A program made the translations under genes and the position numbers. Positions 45,633 to 55,227 of a DNA stretch of 64,000 bases are shown in pieces. This DNA comes from DATCKG01 sp036562385. GTDB taxonomy: Bacteria > Bacillota > Sulfobacillia > Symbiobacteriales > Symbiobacteriaceae. The notes beneath the pieces are model-generated. The model searched no databases. It had not been told where the DNA came from and saw only the letters and a list, made by a program, of their open reading frames with translations. Position 1 is the stretch's first letter. Every line of letters starts with the position of its first letter. Location: NCBI GenBank assembly GCA_036562385.1, contig DATCKG010000071.1, positions 21,995 to 85,994 on the forward strand, given 5' to 3'.

Positions 45633-46450
45633 TGCGATCATCCTTCCTTATGCAGGATGTCCGGGAGTTCCCTCACGGGTTCCCGGCGGACGACGGACCC
45701 AGGGCAGCTGCCGGAAGCAACTGTCCTACAGAACCGCTCTCACCGCCTTCTTCCGAAATGATGTCGACCGGACCGCACCGGCCGCACGTGAGGGTAGAAA
45801 ATGAGTGCTTGGGAATCGACCATTACTCCGGCTGATGCCTGGTTCGATGATGTCGCGTGGTGTAACGATTTCCGTGACCATGAAACTGGTGGCTTAGTTC
45901 ACTTCCGATCCATCCCGTTCTCACTCTTCCCGTGATCGGCAGCCCCTGACTCCGTGAACCTTGCCACCTTTAGTCTAGCGCCATAATTCCGTCTCGGAAA
46001 TAACGCGTAATGCTATCAGCGAGTATAGACCTATCTAGATTGAGGATGGTATTGCCCTCAGTTTGTATACTAGGATCATACCCGAGAGTACCGGCGTAAC
46101 CGCCCCGGTGGGTGAAGTACGCGCCGCTAAGGCGCTTGGGATAATCGTTTCGTGACTAGACATTTTCGAAGCCGGTACTACTCGTAGGGGTCCGATACCT
46201 GAAGGAGAATTGGTCCTGAACAAGATCAAGAGCAGCCTGCCGCTATTAGACGGCATGTAGTCCGCACATCCACCTTGGGCCTTACCCAGGTAGAACGGAT
46301 GTGTTGTTGGGTGCGCATCCACAGTGGCATGCTGCCGCAGTTCGCACGGAAACGGGAGCGACTCCTGCCCGCCCTGCCGCCAGTTGAGGGCGACTCCATT
46401 TGCGCTCCGGTGGCTACACAGTGGCTACAAAGCAGGGAGAAAAAGAGAAC
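45633..46450. other. 818-base AT-richer gap with weak coding traces, no convincing gene
   Basis: The gap between cydA and tRNA-Leu is visibly AT-richer than its surroundings from about 45940 to 46260. On the plus strand a 44-codon ORF (45801-45935, MSAWESTITPADAWFDD at its start, GAGGG upstream) could be a small gene but matches nothing I know. From 46038 to 46260 one plus-strand frame reads like protein (GVTAPVGEVRAAKALGIIVS, then a TGA, then IFEAGTTRRGPIPEGELVL to a final stop), suggesting a decayed gene tail. The cydAB promoter must also be here, but no clear -35/-10 pair was found. Confidence 0.4.
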
Positions 46451-46478
46451 GGGTTACAGGGCCCGAACCCTGTAACCC
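46451..46478 (-). terminator. terminator after tRNA-Leu
   Basis: Perfect 11-bp stem GGGTTACAGGG/CCCTGTAACCC, followed on the minus strand by GTTCTCTTTTT. Confidence 0.85.
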
Positions 46479-46490
46479 GCATCCATTCTG

Positions 46491-46575
46491 TGGTGCGAGA
46501 GGTGGGACTTGAACCCACACGCCTTGCGGCACAAGATCCTAAGTCTTGCGCGTCTGCCAGTTCCGCCACTCTCGC
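46491..46575 (-). tRNA. tRNA-Leu (anticodon UAG)
   Basis: An 85-base class II tRNA. The acceptor stem is GCGAGAG/CTCTCGC with an encoded CCA. The anticodon loop CTTAGGA has TAG, a long variable arm is present, and the T loop is GGTTCAAGTCC. It stands alone, with its own terminator. Confidence 0.95.
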
Positions 46576-46660
46576 GCGGCTTGCTGAACGCGTTACCACG
46601 CGTCATCTTACCCTAGCCGCAGGACCCTGTAAAGGCCCCAAGTGGGCGGAGCTGCACCCG

Positions 46661-47233
46661 TCATTCACCGATTACTTCTTGCAGCGCTTTCTCATATACC
46701 GCGTAGTCCCTATCGGAAAAGAGGATGAAGCGAACCTCCTGCAAGTGATCATGCTCCTCCACGTACCGCTTCACGGTCCGCAAAGCGATGCGGCATGCCC
46801 GCTGGATCGGAAAGCCGTAGGCTCCGGTGCTGATGCTGGGAAACGCAATCGTCCGGATGCCGTGGGACTCCGTCAGCCGCAGGCTGTTCCAGTACGCCCG
46901 CTCCAGGAGTTCGTCCTCCGGGCGAACCTCCGGTGCCGCCGGGTCTCCTCCCTGCCAGACGGGGCCCACCGCATGGATCACATACCGGGCCGGCAGGTTG
47001 CCGCCGGTGGTGATCACCGCCTCACCGGTGGGACAGCCTCCCTGCCGTCGCCGGATTTCCTTGCACTCCTCCAGAATCGCCGGCCCGCCGGCCCGGTGGA
47101 TCGCGCCGTCCACACCGCCGCCGCCCAGGAGACTGCTGTTGGCTGCGTTGACCACGGCATCAACATGTTCCTGGGTGATGTCGCCCTTCTTCACCACAAA
47201 CCGAGTGGAACCGACCTGTACCGCCTTTTCCAC
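46661..47233 (-). CDS. macro-domain protein (ADP-ribose / O-acetyl-ADP-ribose hydrolase type)
   Basis: A 190-residue single macro domain. The ligand motifs are VDAVVNAANSSLLGGGGVDGAIHRAGG (residues about 24-50) and FPSISTGAYGFPIQRAC. This is the MacroD/YmdB subtype, which removes ADP-ribose from acidic residues or deacetylates O-acetyl-ADP-ribose. GTG start after AGGGGGTGG, 30 bases downstream of the EIIB gene, so it is probably the third gene of the LevR-like operon. Association with a PTS regulator is unusual. Confidence 0.93.
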   Translation of the reverse strand: MEKAVQVGSTRFVVKKGDITQEHVDAVVNAANSSLLGGGGVDGAIHRAGGPAILEECKEIRRRQGGCPTGEAVITTGGNLPARYVIHAVGPVWQGGDPAAPEVRPEDELLERAYWNSLRLTESHGIRTIAFPSISTGAYGFPIQRACRIALRTVKRYVEEHDHLQEVRFILFSDRDYAVYEKALQEVIGE

Positions 47234-47263
47234 GTGGATCCACCCCCTGCGGTTTCTTCACCT

Positions 47264-47605
47264 TCATCCATTTTCATCATGCCACGGCCCCGGCGGCTCT
47301 GCCAGGTGTGCCCGCTGTGTCCCAAGCAGCGCAAGGATCTGCCGGGCGACTTCGTCGTCCCCCACACCGGTCAGCAGCGCCAGCCCGGACACCACGGGGA
47401 CCGGCAGATCCCTGCCCAGTTCAACGGTGGTCACAATCAGGTCGATGCCCTGGCTGCAGTACAGGGGAATCTCCGCAGCACCACCCTGGAGAACCTCCGC
47501 CGAGATGCCGGCATCCCGGAAAAGTTCTTCCAGCCTGGCCACTACAACAGCAGAAGTAATCAGGCCGGTCCCGCACACGACCAGGACCCGTTTGGTCTCT
47601 CCCAT
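47264..47605 (-). CDS. orphan PTS EIIB component, galactitol type
   Basis: A 113-residue PTS EIIB of the GatB/lactose-like fold. The N-terminal KRVLVVCGTGLITSAVV places the phospho-Cys at Cys11. It starts after AAAGGAG, 22 bases downstream of the large LevR-like regulator. No EIIA or EIIC permease gene is present within at least 14 kb on either side, so transport is unlikely to be its main role. It may pass phosphate to or from the regulator. Confidence 0.88.
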   Translation of the reverse strand: MGETKRVLVVCGTGLITSAVVVARLEELFRDAGISAEVLQGGAAEIPLYCSQGIDLIVTTVELGRDLPVPVVSGLALLTGVGDDEVARQILALLGTQRAHLAEPPGPWHDENG

Positions 47606-47627
47606 GGGCCTGACTCCTTTCCTGTCA

Positions 47628-50600
47628 TCACCGGTTGCGGCGGGTTTGCACACCCGACGGATCCGGGGCCTGCAACGCTTCCAAAAGGGCCTGCCGCATC
47701 TCTTCCCGGCTGGCAGCCGCCCGGATCCGTGCCACCAACGCATCGGACGTCAGTACCCGGTAGAGTTGCATGAAGGTCTCCTTTCCCATGGCGCCCAGGG
47801 CCAGCATGCAGACCACGCTCACGGGATGTCCGGCCCAGTTCACCGGATCTGCCAGCGTGGCCACCACCACCGCCGGCTTCTGCACATGCATGGGGCTGCC
47901 ATGGGGAAGGGCAACCCCACCCTGCAGGACGGTAGGCCCGGCCAGTTCACGGCGAAACACATCGGTGACAAAGGCCTGAGTAACACAGCCACGAGTCAGG
48001 AGCAGATGGGTGCAGGCATCCAGCGCCTCCTCCCGAGTGCTCCACCGGGCTCGGGGAATCAGGAATTCGGGCTGGATCAGGTCGGCCGCGTCCGGTGTCC
48101 GGTCTGCCCCCAGTGCGCGCCGGACTCGTTCGGCGCCGCGGCCGCTCAGCACTTCCTCCACCGGAATGAACGGAATGCCGGGAAAGCCGGGGTCCACAGT
48201 CCCCACCACGGCCACCAGGCGCCGCTGCAGGCTAAGCTGCCGCAGCCGCTCCGCGATGTCCACATCCCCGGCGACCCCCAGACTGACCACCTCCACCCCT
48301 TCCCCGCCCAGGAGCTTCTCCAGCAGCGCCTTCAACCGCTCCGCCGTCCCCTGGCCGGTCAGGCACAGCGTGACGATGGTCTTGACGCCGTGACCGCCCG
48401 TGGCCCGCCGCGGCGCTGTCCCTCCGACAAGCGACGTCAACTGTTCCGCCACCTGATCCAGGGAGGTGTCGGGGGACGCGGTCCGGCGCATCGCTTCCAG
48501 CACCATGAGGATATCCACCCTGGGTACCGTGCGGGTGGGAATTCCGGTCCGCTCCGTGATGACCTCACCAAAGCTGAGCAGGGAGCCCATATCCGCCAGC
48601 AGCAGGACGCCTTTTCCTTCATCGGCCTCCCGCACCAGCGGGATCAACCGGCTGAGGGCGCTTTCCGGACTCTCGTCCAGCTCCATCTCAAACCACCGGG
48701 CGTGATGGGCGCCCACGAGCCGGCCCGCCACCTCCACCAGGGCGCCGGCCACCCGGCCATGGGTGAGGACCACCAGCCCGACCCGCCCTTCCCGGCCAGG
48801 CTCCTGTCCCCGCAGGGCGCTCCTCAGGTACATCGCCAGAAAGGCCGCCTCATCCTCCGGGAAGTCCAGGCCCGTCCGGCCCCTGAGCACCTCCAGCATC
48901 TCCAGGGCCAGGCCAAATTCCCGCCCGTACTGGGTACGTACATCCTCGAGGTGCGGGTAGACAATGGGCTTCCCCTGGCGGAGCCGTTCCACCGCCGCGC
49001 TCACGTGCATCACCAGACAATAGTAGAGGTGCCGGTCCGGCGCGGGAAGGTCCCGCTGAATCCGCGCCAGCATGGCCTCCACCGTCTCCACCATCTCAGG
49101 CCCGGCGTGCTCCACCAGTTCGTCCCGAGATAACGGATGTGCCTGCAGTTCGATCTGCCGGACATGCTGGCGGATCTGCCGGTCCAGTTCCGCGTCCAGC
49201 AGGCGGCTGATCTCGCTGTCCGTCAGGCCGGCTTTCCGAAGCGCCGCATGGCGGTTCTCGATGTACTGGTAGATCTCGCCCGGCAGGGTGTACAGGTCCT
49301 CCTCTTCCCGGACCTGCACCTCCGCGGTGGGCTGGATGATCAGGTCGCCCGCCACCAGCCGCTCCACCTCCGCCCGGTGCTGCGGCAGCTTGAGCAGCCC
49401 CCGGCGAACCGTGCTGGGCAGTTCCGGCAGCCCCACCACCACCTCGTCAGTCTCCTCCGTGACGTGCACCAGAAACCCCCGGGCGCAGGCTACTTGAATA
49501 TCGCTTTTGAGCTGTCCGATGTTGCCCGGGCAGTCGTACAGGAGAAAGGCGCGGGCCGCTTCGGAACGGAGGCGAATGCGGGTGTGAGTCCGGGCCGCCT
49601 CCATGCGGAAAAAGTGGCGGATCAGTTCCATCCGCTCGCTGAAGGGCCGTTCGGCGAGTGCGGGCAGTTCGATGATCATCGGGATCCGGCGCCGGAAGGT
49701 CATCAGCAGGGCCGATTCCGGGGACTCGGTGGTGGCGGCGATGATGGTCACCGTGGCCCGCCGCTCCAGTTCGGTCTCCCCCAACCGCCGGTAGCGCCCC
49801 CGGTCCATCAACTGAAACAGAATCTCCTGCCCCTCCGCCGGAAGGCGGTGGACCTCATCGAGAAACAGAATGCCGCCGTCGGCCATTTCCACCAGACCGG
49901 CCTTGGCCGTCTCCGCCCCGGTAAAGGCCCCCCTCACGTGGCCGAAAAGCTGCGAAAGCAATAGCTGCGGATTTTCGGCATAATCGGCGCAGTTGAAGGC
50001 CACGAAGGGAATGGGCCCGGATTCGCCTCGCAGGGAGACGGCAAACTGGTACATCGCCTCCGCCAGTTGGTTCTTTCCCACCCCGGAAGGACCCACGATC
50101 AGCGTGTGCAGCCCGTTGGGCGGATAGAGCATGGCTGCCTTGGCCTGCTGAATGTGCGGCTTCAGGCTGCCCTGGCTGCCGATAATCTGGGCAAAGGGAT
50201 TGCCAGCGCCGCTCCTACCCCGGGCGGCGACAGAGACCGCCTGCCGTTGGCGCAACCGCCCTTCCGGGGAAGGAGCGGACAACCCCTGCCGGCTCCCGGC
50301 CCCGACCGGTGGCCCGAACTGGCGAGTCGTTTGCGCTGCCGCAGGGTCCGGCAGCTGCTGCCGGGCCTCCACCTCCTTGCGCAGGTGTCCCACCGTAAAC
50401 CGGGAGACCTTGAACCCCTCGGCATTCAGGCGGGCCGTCAGTTCCCGATCGCTGATGCTCGGGTCAGCCTGCGTAACTTGCCGGATCGCCTCCATCAAGG
50501 AAGGCCGGAGGCGCTCCCGGGAATCCGGAATGCCCGCCGCGCTGCGGGCGACTGTGACCTGGAATCGGCTGACCCCCAGGTGCTGGGCAATCTGCTCGTC

Positions 50601-50666
50601 GGTGAGAGGGGCCTTGGGATTTTCGCGCTGGATAAGCTGCAAAATCGCACGGGCCAGGTCAGCCAA
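47628..50666 (-). CDS. LevR-like sigma-54 activator with PRD, EIIA-Man, EIIB and EIIA-Fru domains
   Basis: A 1012-residue protein. Residues 10-100 hold two HTH-like segments that resemble the RpoN DNA-binding end ([40 protein letters not shown]). The AAA+ domain has Walker A GPSGVGKN (192-199; Asn replaces the usual Ser/Thr), GAFTGA (246-251) and [12 protein letters not shown] follows with [21 protein letters not shown]. Next are an EIIA-Man domain ([13 protein letters not shown]), a GatB-like domain with Cys ([12 protein letters not shown]), and a C-terminal EIIA of the fructose type with His922 (ALPHGSP). The TTG start follows AGGAGGTG. PTS phosphorylation should tune its activity. Its target sigma-54 promoter is not evident here. 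Confidence 0.88.
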   Translation of the reverse strand: MADLARAILQLIQRENPKAPLTDEQIAQHLGVSRFQVTVARSAAGIPDSRERLRPSLMEAIRQVTQADPSISDRELTARLNAEGFKVSRFTVGHLRKEVEARQQLPDPAAAQTTRQFGPPVGAGSRQGLSAPSPEGRLRQRQAVSVAARGRSGAGNPFAQIIGSQGSLKPHIQQAKAAMLYPPNGLHTLIVGPSGVGKNQLAEAMYQFAVSLRGESGPIPFVAFNCADYAENPQLLLSQLFGHVRGAFTGAETAKAGLVEMADGGILFLDEVHRLPAEGQEILFQLMDRGRYRRLGETELERRATVTIIAATTESPESALLMTFRRRIPMIIELPALAERPFSERMELIRHFFRMEAARTHTRIRLRSEAARAFLLYDCPGNIGQLKSDIQVACARGFLVHVTEETDEVVVGLPELPSTVRRGLLKLPQHRAEVERLVAGDLIIQPTAEVQVREEEDLYTLPGEIYQYIENRHAALRKAGLTDSEISRLLDAELDRQIRQHVRQIELQAHPLSRDELVEHAGPEMVETVEAMLARIQRDLPAPDRHLYYCLVMHVSAAVERLRQGKPIVYPHLEDVRTQYGREFGLALEMLEVLRGRTGLDFPEDEAAFLAMYLRSALRGQEPGREGRVGLVVLTHGRVAGALVEVAGRLVGAHHARWFEMELDESPESALSRLIPLVREADEGKGVLLLADMGSLLSFGEVITERTGIPTRTVPRVDILMVLEAMRRTASPDTSLDQVAEQLTSLVGGTAPRRATGGHGVKTIVTLCLTGQGTAERLKALLEKLLGGEGVEVVSLGVAGDVDIAERLRQLSLQRRLVAVVGTVDPGFPGIPFIPVEEVLSGRGAERVRRALGADRTPDAADLIQPEFLIPRARWSTREEALDACTHLLLTRGCVTQAFVTDVFRRELAGPTVLQGGVALPHGSPMHVQKPAVVVATLADPVNWAGHPVSVVCMLALGAMGKETFMQLYRVLTSDALVARIRAAASREEMRQALLEALQAPDPSGVQTRRNR

Positions 50667-50740
50667 CCGCAACACCTCCTGCAAGTGAGCCCGCTGGGCC
50701 GGGTATGAGGCCAACAAAGTATGCCACCGGCGGCAAAGAA

Positions 50741-50773
50741 GGAGAACTCGCCGGCAGGGCCGGCAAGTTCTCC
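50741..50773 (-). terminator. terminator of the sugar/organic-acid operon
   Basis: A 15-bp stem with one mismatch (50741-50755 with 50759-50773) and a 3-base loop, just after the tartronate semialdehyde reductase stop. The minus-strand tail is TTCTTTG. It separates this operon from the LevR-like gene. Confidence 0.8.
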
Positions 50774-50784
50774 TGCCGCAGGCG

Positions 50785-51675
50785 TCAGGCCTTCTTGACC
50801 TCCACCTTGGCCAGCTTCTCGTAGAACCGGACGATGGCACCGTGGTCCAGATCGCCCATGCCGTCCACCGCGAGGGCCTGGAGAATCTCCATGACCTCGG
50901 CGGTCAGCGGCAGCGGGACACCCACGCTGTGGGCCGCGGCCAGGGCGTTCTTCAGGTCCTTGATGTGCAGGTTGATCCGGAAGCCCGGGTTGAACTTCCG
51001 CTGCAGAACCAGCGGTGCCTTGGCATCCAGCACGGTACTGCCGGCCAGACCACCGCGGATCGCCTGGTAGACCAGTTCCGGATCGACGCCGGCCTTGGTG
51101 GCCAGCACCAGCGCCTCCGACATGGCGGCAATGTTGAGGGCGACGATGATCTGGTTGGCCAGCTTCGTCACGTTGCCGGCGCCCACATCGCCAACCCGCA
51201 CCACCGAAGAGCCCATGGCCCGCAGAATCGGTTCGGCTTCCTGGAAGTCCTCGGGCTTGGCGCCCACCATGATGGAAAGCGTCCCGTCGATGGCCTTGGG
51301 CTCACCGCCGCTGACCGGAGCATCCATGAACCGGATCCCCTTCTCCGCCAGGGCCGCCGCGATTTCCTTGGAAACCATGGGGTCAATGGAGCTCATGTCG
51401 ATCACCAGAGCACCCTTCCGGGCGCCCTCCGCGACGCCGTTGGGCCCCAGCACAGCCGCCTTCACGTGGGGCGAATCCGGCACCATGGTGATGATGACAT
51501 CCGTTCGCTCCGCGACCTCCTTGGCCGAACTGGCACCTTCGGCCCCCGCCGCCACCAGTTCCTGCACCGGCTCCGGCCTCACGTCATAAACCACCAGGGA
51601 ATAGCCGGCCTTCAGCAGATTCCTGGCCATTGGCTTGCCCATGATGCCCAGTCCGATAAACCCAATCTTTTTCAT
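50785..51675 (-). CDS. garR: 2-hydroxy-3-oxopropionate (tartronate semialdehyde) reductase
   Basis: A 296-residue beta-hydroxyacid dehydrogenase. The N-terminal Rossmann motif is GFIGLGIMGKPMARNL (5-20), the substrate motif DAPVSGGEPKA is at 118-128, and catalytic Lys171 is in GNVTKLANQ. GarR/GlxR enzymes reduce tartronate semialdehyde to D-glycerate. Relatives include 3-hydroxyisobutyrate dehydrogenase; the neighbouring hydroxypyruvate isomerase and aldolases favour the tartronate role. It is the last gene of the operon. Confidence 0.9.
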   Translation of the reverse strand: MKKIGFIGLGIMGKPMARNLLKAGYSLVVYDVRPEPVQELVAAGAEGASSAKEVAERTDVIITMVPDSPHVKAAVLGPNGVAEGARKGALVIDMSSIDPMVSKEIAAALAEKGIRFMDAPVSGGEPKAIDGTLSIMVGAKPEDFQEAEPILRAMGSSVVRVGDVGAGNVTKLANQIIVALNIAAMSEALVLATKAGVDPELVYQAIRGGLAGSTVLDAKAPLVLQRKFNPGFRINLHIKDLKNALAAAHSVGVPLPLTAEVMEILQALAVDGMGDLDHGAIVRFYEKLAKVEVKKA

Positions 51676-51714
51676 CGGCGCGTCTCCTTTCCCTTGGCGT
51701 GAAGTCGGGTGGGG

Positions 51715-52485
51715 TCAAAACTTGAGCCAATCCAGCGACTGCAGCGTGGAAGGCTCGGGGATATACTCGCCGGCGACGTAGCCCTGATACCCCAGCCGGT
51801 CCAGTTCCCTAAAGATGAAGGGGTAATTGATCTCGCCGGTCCCCGGCTGGTGCCGCCCGGGGTTGTCCGCCACCTGAATGTGGCCGATCTTGTTGAAGTA
51901 CTGGCGCAAGGTGGGGGTGATGTTTCCTTCCTCCCGCTGGACATGGTAGACGTCGAACTGGATGGCCACATTCGGCCTGCCTACCTCATCGATCAGTTGG
52001 GCAGCTTGCTGGACGGTGTTCAGGAAGAAGCCCGGGATATCGAAATGGTTGATGGGCTCCACCACCAGCTGCAGGCCGGCTTCCGCCAGGGCATCCGCCG
52101 CGTAGCGGACGTTCTCCACCAGCGTCCGCCAGTGTTCTTCCCGGGAGTAAGCAGGATTGACCTTACCGGCCAGTGCGTTCATCCGCGGAACACCCAAGAG
52201 CTTGGCCCAGGCGATGGCCTCCTTGACGCCGGCTCGAAACTCTTCCACGCGAGCCGGGTCGGCAGCGATGCCACGCTCACCACCGGCCCAGTTTCCGCTG
52301 GGCAGGTTAAACAGGACCACCTGGACGCCGCTTTCCCGGACGCGGCTGACCAGTTCCTCCTGTTTGTACTCGTAGGGGAAAAGGAACTCCACGTACTCGA
52401 ACCCGGCCTTCCTCGCCGCCGCGAAGCGGTCCAGGAAAGGATGCTCAGTAAACAGCATGCTCAGGTTCGCTGCAAACTTGGGCAA
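51715..52485 (-). CDS. hyi: hydroxypyruvate isomerase family protein
   Basis: A 256-residue TIM-barrel isomerase beginning MPKFAANLSMLFTEHPFLDRFAAA, as Hyi and OtnI do. The metal/catalytic glutamates are in VVEPINHFD and AGEYIPEP. It interconverts hydroxypyruvate and tartronate semialdehyde, or acts on 2-oxo-tetronate in the OtnI variant. It lies directly before the reductase that would consume tartronate semialdehyde. Confidence 0.9.
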   Translation of the reverse strand: MPKFAANLSMLFTEHPFLDRFAAARKAGFEYVEFLFPYEYKQEELVSRVRESGVQVVLFNLPSGNWAGGERGIAADPARVEEFRAGVKEAIAWAKLLGVPRMNALAGKVNPAYSREEHWRTLVENVRYAADALAEAGLQLVVEPINHFDIPGFFLNTVQQAAQLIDEVGRPNVAIQFDVYHVQREEGNITPTLRQYFNKIGHIQVADNPGRHQPGTGEINYPFIFRELDRLGYQGYVAGEYIPEPSTLQSLDWLKF

Positions 52486-52532
52486 CGTTCTCCGCCTCCT
52501 TGAACGCTTCTGACCGCACTCAGATGCAAAGG

Positions 52533-53558
52533 CTACTCCAGCTTGATGTCCAGCTTCTTAATGACCTCAGCGTAGTCGTTATACGCCTGCTTCATGAAGG
52601 CGTTAAAGTCCTCGCTGTTGAGGTACATGATGGGCTGCCCCAGGTTCTCCATGGTGGCCTTGAATTCTTCGTCCTCGCAGATCTTCTTGAAGATGTCTTC
52701 CCAGTACTCGATGGCCTCCTTCGGGGTGCCAGCGGCCACCGCGATGCCCTTCACCGAACCCCAGGTGTAGAAGTCAATGCCCTGCTCAATCAGGGTCGGC
52801 ACATCGGGCAGGGACGGGTCACGCTCGGGCAGGGCCACGCCGATGGCCTTCAGCCGGCCAGCCTTGACGTGCGGCATGATCTCGGAAGGATGGCCGCCGC
52901 CCATCATCGTCTGGCCGCCCACCAGGGTGGTGACGGCCTGAGAACCACCGGCATGCGGGATCGTGATGACCTCGATGCCGGCAGCCTGGCCGATGCCCCG
53001 CATCACGAGGTCAACGGAACCGGCCGCCGTGGAAACCGCCGCGGTCACAGGCTCACCGGTCTCCTTGGCCCACTCCACCAGTTCCTTCACGCTGTTGAAG
53101 GGCGAATCGGCCGGAACAGCCACCAGAACCGAGTGGATCGACAGCCTTGCCACTCCGACCAGGTCCTTGAACGGATCGACGTTGACCTTACGGAGCTGGG
53201 GGGTGGTCAGGTCCTCGCCAGAGCCGTAACCCATCATCAGAGTGTGTCCGTCGGCCTTCCCGCGGGCGACCATCTCGCGCCCTTCATAGCCACCCGCTCC
53301 GGTCTTGTTGACCACCACGAGAGGCTGGTCCACGTACTTGCTCCAGACTGCCTCCACCGCGCGGGCCAGCTGGTCGGTAGAACCGCCGGCGGCGTAGGGA
53401 ACGACCATCGTGACCTGTTTTGTGGGTTTCCAGGACGTCTTCTCGCCGCCATCACCGCTGCCGCTGTTGGTCTGCTGGTTCTTGCTGCCGCCGCAACCTA
53501 CTGCCAGGGCCATGATGCCGGCCAGAAGCAGCGCGAGCCATGGACGCATGCGACGCAT
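52533..53558 (-). CDS. tctC: tripartite tricarboxylate transporter substrate-binding lipoprotein
   Basis: A 341-residue Bug/TctC-type binding protein. The signal peptide ends in a lipobox LAVGC with Cys22, followed by a Ser/Gly-rich linker. The mature part has KQVTMVVPYAAGGSTDQLAR and VVVNKTGAGGYEGREM, typical of carboxylate-binding Bug proteins. It delivers an organic acid to the TctAB membrane complex. It starts after GGGAGG, 145 bases downstream of tctA, with a hairpin in between. Confidence 0.95.
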   Translation of the reverse strand: MRRMRPWLALLLAGIMALAVGCGGSKNQQTNSGSGDGGEKTSWKPTKQVTMVVPYAAGGSTDQLARAVEAVWSKYVDQPLVVVNKTGAGGYEGREMVARGKADGHTLMMGYGSGEDLTTPQLRKVNVDPFKDLVGVARLSIHSVLVAVPADSPFNSVKELVEWAKETGEPVTAAVSTAAGSVDLVMRGIGQAAGIEVITIPHAGGSQAVTTLVGGQTMMGGGHPSEIMPHVKAGRLKAIGVALPERDPSLPDVPTLIEQGIDFYTWGSVKGIAVAAGTPKEAIEYWEDIFKKICEDEEFKATMENLGQPIMYLNSEDFNAFMKQAYNDYAEVIKKLDIKLE

Positions 53559-53617
53559 ACTGCTACCTCCCTCTGAGTGTTTGGTGCCGTGATCTGTCCA
53601 TGCTGCTCTATCCTCAA

Positions 53618-53659
53618 TCCCGCCGTCACTGGGATCAGGTCACCGTGCTCACGGCGGGA
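53618..53659 (-). promoter_or_regulatory. hairpin between tctA and tctC
   Basis: 9-bp arms TCCCGCCGT/ACGGCGGGA around a 24-base loop, within the only long gap of the operon. It could protect or process the mRNA so that the binding protein is made in excess over the membrane subunits. Confidence 0.4.
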
Positions 53660-53703
53660 CGAGAATACCGGATTCGTTGGTGGGAAACCACAAAGACCGT
53701 CTC

Positions 53704-55212
53704 TTACACAGCCTGCGCATGTCGGGCGGCTCCACGCTTGCGCAGACCACCCACAATCTGGGCAATCACGATGGTGGCGAAGATTCCCATCAGCGTGGCG
53801 GAAATGGGACGGGTGAAGAAGATCGTCATCGATCCCTTGGACATCAACAGGGATTGACGCAGCGCGTTCTCCAGCATCGGGGCCAGCACAAAGGCCATGG
53901 GCAGGGGGCCGGGCTCGAACTTGAGCTTCCGGAGGAAGTAGCCCAGTACACCAAAGAGCAGGAGCATCAGGAGATCGAACGCGCTGTTGTTGATGCTATA
54001 GACACCAACGGTGGTGAACAGCACCACGATCGGACCCAGGATACTGAACGGCACCCGCAGGAGTTGGACCCAAACGCCCACCAGCGGCAGGTTCAGTGCG
54101 ACAAGGATGACGTTGCCGATATACATGGAGGCGATGACGCCCCAGAAGACGTCCGGGTGCTCCGCCATCAGGAACGGCCCGGGCTGCAGCCCCTGAATCA
54201 GCAGGGCAGCGTAAATCATCGCGATGGATGCGTTGGCGGGAATGCCCAGGGTGAGCAGCGGAATGAACGAGGCGCTGGAGGCCGCGTTGTTGGCCGACTC
54301 CGGACCGGCCACACCGGCGACGGCGCCTTGCCCGAACTCCTCCGGGTGCTTGGAAAGCCGCTTCTCCAGAGCGTAGGAGCTCAGGGAGGCCAGGACGGCA
54401 CCGCCACCCGGGAGCAGGCCAACGCCGAATCCAAGGATGGAGCCCCGCAAGATGGCCCAACGGGCTTCCGCCCATTCCTTCATGCTGGGCCAGAGCCTGC
54501 CGATCTTCTTGGTGACCAGCTGGACAGCTTCGGTCTGTTCCAGGTTATAGAAGATCTCGCCCAGACCGAAAACGCCCATCGCCAGGGTGACGAAGTCAAA
54601 GCCGCTTTCCAGGTTGGTCACGCCCATGGTCAGCCGGACTTTGCCGGTCACCGGGTCCAACCCGATGGAGGCCAGCAGGAGGCCCAGGCACAGGGTGATC
54701 AGACCCTTGGCCAGAGAACTGCCGGAGAGAAAGACCGCCAGCAGCAGGCCCACCAGTGTGAGGGCAAAATACTCAGGCGGCCCGAACCGGAGGGCGAACT
54801 CCGCCAGGGGCGGCCCCGCCATCGTCAGTCCAATCACGCCCAAGGTACCGGCGATAAAGGAGCCAATGGCTGCGATCGCCAGGGCGGAACCGCCGCGACC
54901 CTTCTGGGCCATCTTGTAACCGTCGATGGCCGTCACCACCGAGGCGGCCTCTCCGGGGAGGTTCAGGAGAATCGAGGTGGTGGAGCCTCCGTACATGGCG
55001 CCGTAGTAGATGCCTGCCAGGAAGATCACCGCAGTGGCCGGCGACCCGATGCGATACGTCACGGGCAGCAGCAGTGAGATGGTCGCGGCCGGCCCCAGGC
55101 CAGGCAGGACACCCACCGCGGTGCCGAGGAGGGCACCCAGGAACGCAAACAGCAGGTTGGTTCCGGTCAGTGCGACCGAAAAACCGTTAAGAAGGCCTTC
55201 CCAAATCTCCAT
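53704..55212 (-). CDS. tctA: tripartite tricarboxylate transporter large membrane subunit
   Basis: A 502-residue TctA with about eleven to twelve helices and the signature [20 protein letters not shown]. Start at [15 protein letters not shown], eight bases after GGGGAGG. It forms the permease with TctB and uses an ion gradient. It is 15 bases downstream of tctB. Confidence 0.96.
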   Translation of the reverse strand: MEIWEGLLNGFSVALTGTNLLFAFLGALLGTAVGVLPGLGPAATISLLLPVTYRIGSPATAVIFLAGIYYGAMYGGSTTSILLNLPGEAASVVTAIDGYKMAQKGRGGSALAIAAIGSFIAGTLGVIGLTMAGPPLAEFALRFGPPEYFALTLVGLLLAVFLSGSSLAKGLITLCLGLLLASIGLDPVTGKVRLTMGVTNLESGFDFVTLAMGVFGLGEIFYNLEQTEAVQLVTKKIGRLWPSMKEWAEARWAILRGSILGFGVGLLPGGGAVLASLSSYALEKRLSKHPEEFGQGAVAGVAGPESANNAASSASFIPLLTLGIPANASIAMIYAALLIQGLQPGPFLMAEHPDVFWGVIASMYIGNVILVALNLPLVGVWVQLLRVPFSILGPIVVLFTTVGVYSINNSAFDLLMLLLFGVLGYFLRKLKFEPGPLPMAFVLAPMLENALRQSLLMSKGSMTIFFTRPISATLMGIFATIVIAQIVGGLRKRGAARHAQAV

Positions 55213-55227
55213 GCGCATCACCTCCCC

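Noticed and set aside
50667..50740. Sigma-54-like string TGGCATACTTTGTTGG upstream of the LevR-like gene
   Set aside because: The GG and GC/GG doublets are one base too far apart, and the -12 element reads TTGG rather than TTGC.
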